A DNA stretch of 5,715 nucleotides, taken from positions 1-5,715 of the forward strand of contig JAEWUR010000695.1 of the NCBI GenBank assembly GCA_023397045.1. Direction: 5' to 3'. Of this stretch, positions 1 to 4,624 are shown one piece after another. The notes beneath the pieces are model-generated. The model did no database searches. It saw only the letters and a list, made by a program, of their open reading frames with translations, and was not told the origin of the DNA. A program made the position numbers and the translations under genes. The DNA comes from Planctomycetota bacterium (GTDB lineage Bacteria > Planctomycetota > Planctomycetia > Pirellulales > Thermoguttaceae). Numbering within the stretch: position 1 is the stretch's first letter; every line of letters starts with the position of its first letter.

Positions 1-53
1 TCGTAACCCGAAGCGTAAGCGAGGCTGTCCCTCGCTTACGCTTCGGGTTACGA
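1..53. repeat. Perfect 24-bp inverted repeat (hairpin)
   Basis: Positions 1-24 and 30-53 are exact reverse complements around a 5-nt spacer (CTGTC), so either strand could fold into a 24-bp stem. The arm core, AACCCGAAGCGTAAGCGAGG, resembles a short repeat I recall as widely scattered in Pirellulales-type genomes. That attribution is from memory and was not searched. No T-run follows the stem, so it is not a textbook intrinsic terminator. It could still end or protect the transcript of a gene lying left of the window. Confidence 0.85.
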
Positions 54-320
54 TGTTCCGTCCATTCGCAAACTTGAATTGGACAGACCATGAGCCTCTG
101 CTCGGACGCGATCCCGATTCTTTTTCACCTTCACGGCGTCTCTCGTCCTGTTCCGCCGCGTCGTCGGTTGCGCGCATTATTGAACAAGAATGGCGCAATA
201 TGGAACTCGGCCGCTCGCTGAAACCGTTGCGGCAAGCCGACCGCGTCTATAATCGAAGGAAGACGAAGCGTGTAGCATTCCCGCCATCGCTGTCACCATC
301 CAAAACCACGGAGTACGAAC
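54..320 (+). other. Non-coding leader upstream of the aminotransferase gene
   Basis: I see no convincing gene in this 267-nt stretch. An open frame starting at 53 runs through it but enters the aminotransferase gene in another frame and has low-complexity, Arg-rich content. The region holds a likely promoter (TATAAT at 248-253) and, next to the gene, a GGAG ribosome-binding site at 310-313. No RNA gene or repeat array was recognised here. Confidence 0.6.
227..253 (+). promoter_or_regulatory. Putative sigma-70-type promoter of the aminotransferase gene
   Basis: A perfect TATAAT lies at 248-253. The best -35 candidate is TTGCGG at 227-232, which matches TTGACA at only three positions and sits at a short 15-nt spacing. 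Transcription would start near 260 and leave a leader of about 60 nt before the GTG at 321. A perfect -10 hexamer stands out in this GC-rich sequence and lies at a sensible distance from the gene, but the weak -35 limits confidence. Confidence 0.5.
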
Positions 321-1640
321 GTGTCGACCGCAGAGAAACCCACTCAGGAAAAAGCCGTGCCCGGCTTGGGACCGTATCCGTCGAAAATCGGCAAGGAGGA
401 GTTGCTCGAAGTGCTGGACCTCTGGCAATTCTCGCCCGAGAACCAGCGGAAGATCGCCGCGATGGTCGACGCCGAGGAGAATCTCCAAGGTCCGCATCTG
501 TTCCGCTATTACAACCCCCGGCCGAGCAAGGTCGAGGCGGCCGAAAAGGCCATGCGCGAGTTGATCGGCACGAAACACTGCCTGGCCGTCAATTCCTGCA
601 CGTCGGCGTTGGTGTGTGCCTATCGGTCGTTGGGAATCGGCGCCGGCGACGAAGTGATCGTGCCCGCCTACACGTTTTTTGCCACGGCCGCCACCGTCGT
701 CGCGAGCAACGCGATCCCGGTCATCGCCGACGTCGACGATTCGTTGTGCCTCGATCCGGTGGCCGCTGAAAAAGCGATCACCAAGCGCACGAAGGCGATC
801 GTTCCCGTCCACATGCGCGGCGCGCCGGCCGCAATGGACGCCATTCTCGACCTCGGGCGTCGCAAAGGCATTCCGGTCATCGAGGACGTGGCCCAGGCCG
901 GCGGCGGCTCCTACCACGGCAAACGGCTTGGGAGCCTCGGCACGCTCGGCTGTTTCAGCTTCGATTACTACAAGGTCCAGGCGAGCGGCGAAGGCGGCTT
1001 CGTCACGACCAACGACGATTGGCTCTACACCCGGGCGCAAAGCTGGCACGACACCGCGGCCTGTTGGCGTCCCGACCGCTACGGCCACGAACGAAAGGCC
1101 GGCGAGCTGTTCTGCGGCGAGAACTACCGCATGAGCGAACTCCAAGGCGCGGTCGCCTTGGCCCAAATCCGTAAGACCGACGCCATGCTGGCCGGCTATC
1201 GGCACGCATTCAACCGGATCAAAGACGCCATCGAGCCGATCCCCGGCCTGTCGTTCCGCCAGGTGGCCGATCCCGCCGGCGACACGTGCATCTGCTTGAT
1301 CCTCATGCTTGGCGACGCCGCGACGACCCAAAAAGCCATGCACGCCATGCAGGCCGAGGGCGTGCCCGCCGGCGGAATCTACGACAAAAAGGTCCGCGAT
1401 TGGCACATCTACGCCTACTGGGATCACGTCATGGAAAAGAAGAGTGCCGCCGCCGACGGACTGCCCTGGAGCGCCGTGCCCGAGGCCGAACTGCCGCGCT
1501 ACGCCAAAGACATGTGCCCGCGCACCCTCGAACTGTTGGGCCGGGCGATCATGATCGACATCAACTGGCACTACACCGACCAGGATTGCGACAACATCGC
1601 CACCGGCATCAATCGCGCCCTGGCGGGCGCGAGGGGCTAG
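321..1640 (+). CDS. DegT/DnrJ/EryC1/StrS-family PLP-dependent aminotransferase
   Basis: This 439-residue protein is a fold-type I, PLP-dependent sugar aminotransferase of the kind that transfers an amino group to a keto-sugar. Visible motifs include the cofactor-phosphate region NSCTSAL (91-97), DEVIVPAYTFFAT (110-122), the aspartate expected to hold the pyridine nitrogen in IEDVAQA (Asp189), the Schiff-base lysine in SFDYYK (Lys218) followed by GEGG (223-226), and ENYRMSELQGAVALAQ (267-282). The GTG start is supported by GGAG at 310-313, seven bases upstream. About 55 N-terminal residues precede the usual core. The segments LFRYYNPRP and VHMRGAPAAMD recall the KdnA branch (8-amino-3,8-dideoxy-manno-octulosonate transaminase), but this is a resemblance from memory and the substrate is unknown. 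No other sugar-nucleotide gene is nearby. The TAG stop overlaps the first unit of a G-rich heptamer array. Confidence 0.9.
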   Translation: MSTAEKPTQEKAVPGLGPYPSKIGKEELLEVLDLWQFSPENQRKIAAMVDAEENLQGPHLFRYYNPRPSKVEAAEKAMRELIGTKHCLAVNSCTSALVCAYRSLGIGAGDEVIVPAYTFFATAATVVASNAIPVIADVDDSLCLDPVAAEKAITKRTKAIVPVHMRGAPAAMDAILDLGRRKGIPVIEDVAQAGGGSYHGKRLGSLGTLGCFSFDYYKVQASGEGGFVTTNDDWLYTRAQSWHDTAACWRPDRYGHERKAGELFCGENYRMSELQGAVALAQIRKTDAMLAGYRHAFNRIKDAIEPIPGLSFRQVADPAGDTCICLILMLGDAATTQKAMHAMQAEGVPAGGIYDKKVRDWHIYAYWDHVMEKKSAAADGLPWSAVPEAELPRYAKDMCPRTLELLGRAIMIDINWHYTDQDCDNIATGINRALAGARG

Positions 1641-1666
1641 GGATTAGGGATTGGGGGTTGGGGGCG
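1639..1666 (+). repeat. G-rich heptamer array, four units (AGGGATT-like)
   Basis: Two exact AGGGATT units (1639-1645, 1646-1652) are followed by GGGGGTT (1653-1659) and GGGGGCG (1660-1666). The aminotransferase stop codon TAG (1638-1640) overlaps the first unit. Together with the GGGG at 1633-1636, the array has five G-runs of at least three, separated by 2-4 nt, which fits a canonical G-quadruplex pattern on the plus strand. It is an imperfect inverted partner of the CCGAATC array at 1680-1707, so a hairpin in the RNA is an alternative fold. Confidence 0.8.
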
Positions 1667-1679
1667 ACGGCACGGCGCC

Positions 1680-1707
1680 CCGAATCCCGAATCCCGAATC
1701 CCGAATC
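1680..1707 (+). repeat. Tandem heptamer array, 4 x CCGAATC
   Basis: Four perfect, contiguous CCGAATC units occupy 28 nt. The four C-runs (1678-1681, 1686-1688, 1693-1695, 1700-1702) are spaced by GAAT, giving G-quadruplex potential on the minus strand. The array lies between the aminotransferase and isomerase genes and, with the G-rich array upstream, could form an imperfect stem-loop past the aminotransferase stop. Confidence 0.9.
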
Positions 1708-1713
1708 ATAAAT

Positions 1714-1734
1714 CCACCATCCACCATCCACCAT
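1714..1734 (+). repeat. Tandem heptamer array, 3 x CCACCAT, next to the isomerase start
   Basis: Three perfect CCACCAT units end six nt before the ATG at 1740. They fill the place where a Shine-Dalgarno sequence would be expected, and no purine-rich site is seen there. The unit differs in sequence from the two arrays just upstream but has the same 7-nt period. Confidence 0.9.
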
Positions 1735-1739
1735 TTACC

Positions 1740-2558
1740 ATGACCACCATCGGCGTTTGCCTCGAACCGATTTTTCCCTCATTGCCCGTCGAAGAGCGCG
1801 TCGCGAAGATCGCCGCGGCGGGATATCGCTGCGTTGAGTTTTGGCATCCGGAAGGCACGTTCGACGGATCGACGATCCGAATGGACTGGGCCAAGGACGC
1901 CGAGTCGCTCCGCGCGGCCTGCGAAAAAAACAACGTCACGTTGAACGACTTCGCGCTCCACGCCTGGGACGGCAGCATCGGCGGCTGCCCGGTCAAACGA
2001 CAGGACCGCGACGGCTATCTCGCCCAAATCCGGAAGATGATCGACTTCGCCAAGAAAGCCGGCTGCCGCAAGGGCATCACGCTCTCAGGCACGGTCGATC
2101 CTTCGCTTTCGCGTTCGGAAATGCGCGCGAACCTCGAATCGGCCTTGGCCGAGGCCGCTCAAATCGCCGAGCAGGCCGACTTCAATCTGCTGCTCGAACC
2201 GCTCAACACGCTGGTCGATCACGGCGGCTACTACCTCGACTCGTCGTCCGAAGGCGTCGAGGTCGTCCGCGCGATCAACAGCCCAAGACTCAAGATCCTG
2301 TTCGACGTCTATCACATGCAGATCATGGAAGGCAACATCCTCGCCTCGATCGAGAAGAACCTGCCGTGGATCGGCCACTTCCATGCGGCAGGCGTACCAG
2401 GCCGCGGCGAGCTGTTCGATTGCGAACTAAACTACCCGCACATCCTCAAAACGATCAACTCGCTCGGCTACGACGGCGCGTTCGGGCTGGAATACTTCCC
2501 CAAACTGGCCGACCACAACGAGTCGCTCCGCAGAAACCTCGAATATCTCACCGGGTGA
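1740..2558 (+). CDS. hyi: Hydroxypyruvate isomerase family protein (sugar-phosphate isomerase-like TIM barrel)
   Basis: This 272-residue cytoplasmic protein probably interconverts hydroxypyruvate and tartronate semialdehyde, or a related 2-oxo-tetronate (OtnI-like), in glyoxylate or sugar-acid metabolism. It belongs to the xylose-isomerase-like TIM-barrel superfamily. Conserved blocks are LLLEPLNTLVDHGGYYL (150-166), ILFDVYHMQIMEGN (186-199), IGHFHAAGVPGRGEL (211-225) and GYDGAFGLEYFP (243-254). The expected metal ligands and catalytic residues are Glu153, Asp189, His215 and Glu251. Escherichia coli Hyi is slightly shorter, about 258 residues. The ATG is chosen because IGVCLEPIF, the first barrel strand, begins at residue 4, leaving no room for a later start. 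There is no Shine-Dalgarno site, since a CCACCAT array occupies the upstream region. The symbol marks the family. Exact substrate is not shown by sequence, and EC 5.3.1.22 is only the most likely assignment. Confidence 0.85.
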   Translation: MTTIGVCLEPIFPSLPVEERVAKIAAAGYRCVEFWHPEGTFDGSTIRMDWAKDAESLRAACEKNNVTLNDFALHAWDGSIGGCPVKRQDRDGYLAQIRKMIDFAKKAGCRKGITLSGTVDPSLSRSEMRANLESALAEAAQIAEQADFNLLLEPLNTLVDHGGYYLDSSSEGVEVVRAINSPRLKILFDVYHMQIMEGNILASIEKNLPWIGHFHAAGVPGRGELFDCELNYPHILKTINSLGYDGAFGLEYFPKLADHNESLRRNLEYLTG

Positions 2559-2567
2559 TTGAAAAAA

Positions 2568-2604
2568 GTCCCCTCTCCCTCCGGGAGAGGGCTAGGGTGA
2601 GGGC
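2568..2604 (+). repeat. Dispersed palindromic repeat, copy 1 of 4
   Basis: This 37-nt element begins with GTC and has a 9-bp perfect stem, CCCTCTCCC (2571-2579) with GGGAGAGGG (2583-2591), around a 3-nt loop. A tail CTAGGGTGAGGGC follows. It begins 10 nt after the isomerase stop. It matches copy 2 (3922-3958) at 35 of 37 positions. No U-run follows, so termination is possible but not of the classic type. The layout resembles REP-like elements, with a conserved single-strand tail beside a hairpin. Confidence 0.85.
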
Positions 2605-2690
2605 GTGTTTGACTGAATACGTCTCCCGTTCTGTTTGCACTTGTGGTTCTCACTCGTGTTCGCAACGGGCACAAAAAACCCCAAAATGCC

Positions 2691-2699
2691 TGCTATAAT
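2691..2699 (+). promoter_or_regulatory. Extended -10 promoter (TGCTATAAT) of the xylR-like gene
   Basis: TG at 2691-2692, one spacer base, and a perfect TATAAT at 2694-2699 form a full extended -10 element, which can work without a good -35. The hexamer 17 nt upstream (ACAAAA, 2671-2676) is a poor -35. Transcription would begin near 2706. This places the open-frame start codons at 2635 and 2686 outside the message and favours the ATG at 2767, leaving a leader of about 60 nt. Confidence 0.65.
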
Positions 2700-2766
2700 T
2701 GAAAAAGCGTCGGATCGGCCGCCAATGGTCGCGAGTCTGGTCCGGCCGCTGTTTCAAGGCGCAGGC

Positions 2767-3954
2767 ATGGGCGAACCGCGACGCATTGCATTGTTGATGA
2801 GCCAGGACGCCGGTTTCCATCGGCAGGTTCTCCTCGGCATCCGCTCCTACGCAGGCCATGCCAAGCGTTGGCTTTTCCATAACGCGCCGCCGACGCCCGC
2901 CGTGCTGCGACCGCTGGCCGAGTGGAACCCACACGGTATCATCGCGCACCTCGACGACCTGAAGTTCGCCCGGCGAGTCCTCAAACTCGGCAAGCCGGTC
3001 GTCGATACCGGATGCGTCGTCTCGGGCCTCGGCATTCCCGTCGTCGACGTCGACCACAAGGCCGTCGCCCGACTGGCGGCCGAATATTTCCTCTCGCGCG
3101 GCTTCCAGCACTTCGGCTACTTCGGCAGCCGATCGGCCCACTACTCGCAACAACGGCTAACCAGTTTTCGCGAGGTGGTCGCCGGCCAGGGCTTCGACGT
3201 CCACGCCTGCCACGTCGAATATCTGCCGCGTCTGCCCGACCAAACGAGTTGGAAGAAGGTCAACGTGCAGGTCCGCCAGTGGCTAAGGAAGCTGGCCAAG
3301 CCCGTGGCCGTTCTGGCCGATCACGACGTTGCGGCCCACGACCTGGCCAACATGTGCCAACTGCTGCAACTTCGCGTGCCCGACGACGTCGCGATCCTCG
3401 GCGTCGACGACGATGAACTGGAATGCCAACTGGCTTTCCCGCCGATCTCAAGCGTGGCCATTCCGGCCGAACGCATCGGCTACGAGGCCGCCAAGCTGCT
3501 CGACGGCATGATGGCCGGTCGCCCGACGCGACGCGAACCGATCTACCTGCCTCCGGTGCGCGTGGTGACGCGCCACTCGACCAGCATGTTCGCCGTCGAC
3601 GAGCCAATCGTTGCGGCCGCACTGCATTTCATTCGAAACCACTCGGCCGAGACGCTTCGGGTGGGAACCGTGGCCGCCGCGCTAACCGTGCGCCGGCGGG
3701 CTCTGGAGCAGAAATTCCGCGCGTTGCTCGGCCGCTCGGTACTCGACGAGATCCATCGCGTACGGATCGAACACGCCAAGGCGCTGTTGGCCACGACCGA
3801 CCTGATGATCTCCCAGGTCGCCCGGCAATCCGGCTTCACAACGCCGCAACAGATGGCCACGCTCTTCCGAAAACTCACCGGCCTGTCGCCCGGCGACTAT
3901 CGCTACCAAGCGCAACTCAAAGTCCCCTCTCCCATCGGGAGAGGGCTAGGGTGA
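2767..3954 (+). CDS. XylR-like AraC-family transcriptional regulator with sugar-binding domain
   Basis: This 395-residue regulator combines an N-terminal periplasmic-binding/LacI-type ligand domain (about 5-270) with a C-terminal AraC-type DNA-binding domain (about 278-380). It follows the plan and length of E. coli XylR (392 residues). Matching blocks include RRIALLMS at the start, VAILGVDDDELECQL (208-222), GYEAAKLLDG (238-247), LPPVRVVTRHST (261-272) and ALHFIRNHS (285-293). The two helix-turn-helix units lie near 297-322 and 347-379. The ligand is presumably a pentose or other sugar, unproven. The frame is open upstream to TTG 2635, with ATGs at 2686 and 2725. ATG 2767 is preferred because AAGG lies at 2756-2759, homology begins there, and the promoter at 2691-2699 excludes the two earliest starts. 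The last ten residues and the stop are encoded by a dispersed palindromic repeat. Confidence 0.87.
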   Translation: MGEPRRIALLMSQDAGFHRQVLLGIRSYAGHAKRWLFHNAPPTPAVLRPLAEWNPHGIIAHLDDLKFARRVLKLGKPVVDTGCVVSGLGIPVVDVDHKAVARLAAEYFLSRGFQHFGYFGSRSAHYSQQRLTSFREVVAGQGFDVHACHVEYLPRLPDQTSWKKVNVQVRQWLRKLAKPVAVLADHDVAAHDLANMCQLLQLRVPDDVAILGVDDDELECQLAFPPISSVAIPAERIGYEAAKLLDGMMAGRPTRREPIYLPPVRVVTRHSTSMFAVDEPIVAAALHFIRNHSAETLRVGTVAAALTVRRRALEQKFRALLGRSVLDEIHRVRIEHAKALLATTDLMISQVARQSGFTTPQQMATLFRKLTGLSPGDYRYQAQLKVPSPIGRGLG

Positions 3955-3958
3955 GGGC
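3922..3958 (+). repeat. Dispersed palindromic repeat, copy 2 of 4, supplying the xylR-like stop
   Basis: A 37-nt copy with stem CCCTCTCCC (3925-3933) and GGGAGAGGG (3937-3945) around the loop ATC, then the tail CTAGGGTGAGGGC. It starts exactly at codon 386 of the regulator and encodes its last residues, VPSPIGRGLG, with the TGA (3952-3954) coming from the tail. It differs from copy 1 at only two loop positions, which suggests recent spread or homogenisation. Confidence 0.85.
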
Positions 3959-3966
3959 CGCAAACT

Positions 3967-4008
3967 GTCTCCCCCTCTCCCTTTGGGAGAGGGGCAGGGG
4001 GTGAGGGC
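3967..4008 (+). repeat. Dispersed palindromic repeat, copy 3 of 4, in the convergent gap
   Basis: This longer variant (42 nt) has a 10-bp perfect stem, CCCCTCTCCC (3972-3981) with GGGAGAGGGG (3985-3994), a TTT loop, and a G-rich tail ending in GTGAGGGC. It lies 8 nt after copy 2 in the same orientation, between the 3' ends of the regulator (+) and the nitroreductase (-). The pair may act as a two-way end for the converging transcripts, but no U-run is seen on either side. Confidence 0.8.
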
Positions 4009-4039
4009 GGCCATCCAATGTTGCCAACCCCAAAAAACC

Positions 4040-4558
4040 TCACCACGTCTCCCGATGCACCGCCTCCTCGCGATACCGAGTCCTCGGCGACGGCGTCTGG
4101 GCCGGCCAGCCGATCGCTATCGCCGAGACCGGCAGAATTCCCTCGGGAATGTTCAGCAGCGATCGCAGATGCGCAACCCGATCCTCGCGCGGATGCACGC
4201 CTAACCAACACGCGCCCAACCCCAACATGCTGACCGCCAGCAACAGGTTCTCGATGGCCGCGGTGCAGTCCTGCAACAGATACGACAACTGATTGTCATG
4301 GGCACGCCGCAGATCGCCGCAGACGATGATCCCCAGTGGCGCCTCCTTGAGCATCTGCCCGTTCGGCAGACCGGCCGCGATCTTCAACAACATCTCGTGA
4401 TCGCGCACGACGACGAAACTCCACGGATCCTTGGCCACCGCCGAAGGGGCCGCCATCGCAGCCTCCAAAATATCGCGGACCGTCGCGTCGTCGACGTCTT
4501 TCGCCTCGTATTCTCGGACGCTGCGCCGCGCAAACAAGGCGTTCAATTTCGGATTCAT
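4040..4558 (-). CDS. Nitroreductase family protein (probable FMN-dependent oxidoreductase)
   Basis: This 172-residue soluble protein belongs to the compact nitroreductase family, homodimeric FMN enzymes that use NAD(P)H to reduce nitroaromatics, quinones or similar acceptors. The N-terminal RRSVREY (11-17) is the usual FMN-phosphate contact. LEAAMAAPSAVAKDPWSFVVV (31-51) is the second conserved block. The dimer helix with DCTAAIENLLLAVSMLGLGACWLG (97-120) and the C-terminal RTRYREEAVHRETW (159-172) also fit. Physiological substrate cannot be read from the sequence. The ATG at 4558 is fixed by a perfect AGGAGG six nt upstream. It lies 53 nt after ksgA on the same strand and could share its message with ribE and ksgA, although a palindromic repeat sits in the gap. 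Its length matches the short family members, and no key motif is missing. Confidence 0.88.
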   Translation of the reverse strand: MNPKLNALFARRSVREYEAKDVDDATVRDILEAAMAAPSAVAKDPWSFVVVRDHEMLLKIAAGLPNGQMLKEAPLGIIVCGDLRRAHDNQLSYLLQDCTAAIENLLLAVSMLGLGACWLGVHPREDRVAHLRSLLNIPEGILPVSAIAIGWPAQTPSPRTRYREEAVHRETW

Positions 4559-4564
4559 GCCATA

Positions 4565-4570
4565 CCTCCT
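4565..4570 (-). promoter_or_regulatory. Strong ribosome-binding site of the nitroreductase gene
   Basis: The minus strand reads AGGAGG, a full Shine-Dalgarno match, six nt before the ATG at 4558. It is the strongest such site in the window and settles the start codon. The gene can therefore be translated independently of ksgA upstream. Confidence 0.85.
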
Positions 4571-4587
4571 ATTTGGTCAAGAAACTC

Positions 4588-4624
4588 GTCCCGTCTCCTT
4601 TTCGGAGAGGGTTAGGGTGAGGGC
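4588..4624 (+). repeat. Dispersed palindromic repeat, copy 4 of 4 (degenerate), supplying the ksgA stop
   Basis: This 37-nt copy aligns without gaps to copy 1, with six mismatches. The stem is reduced to TCTCC (4594-4598) with GGAGA (4604-4608), and the tail reads TTAGGGTGAGGGC. Read on the minus strand, the tail encodes the last residues of KsgA (PSP) and its TAA stop at 4614-4612. It lies in the ksgA-nitroreductase gap in the same plus-strand orientation as the other copies. Confidence 0.75.

Noticed and set aside
53..769. A 238-codon plus-strand open frame starting in the hairpin
   Set aside because: It overlaps about 450 nt of the aminotransferase in another frame, is Arg/Gly-rich, and has no Shine-Dalgarno site or known motif.
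177..1571. A 464-codon open frame antisense to the aminotransferase gene
   Set aside because: It mirrors a gene with clear PLP-enzyme motifs. Long antisense frames are common opposite GC-rich genes, and its protein shows no recognisable domain.
2468..2674. Short minus-strand frame containing a PSPLPEGEG-like peptide (a similar one lies at 3903-4211)
   Set aside because: This peptide is simply the translation of the dispersed palindromic repeat. The frames overlap real genes on the other strand.
1841..2698. A 285-codon open frame overlapping the isomerase gene
   Set aside because: It is an Arg-rich shadow of the isomerase in another frame that runs on through the palindromic repeat.
3922..4008. 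Classical intrinsic terminators at the two tandem hairpins
   Set aside because: The stems are GC-rich and stable, but no U-run follows on either strand. They are kept as repeats that might still end transcription.
2568..4624. CRISPR array suggested by four similar short palindromic repeats
   Set aside because: Spacing is irregular (8 nt to more than 1 kb), real genes lie between copies, and no cas gene is present.
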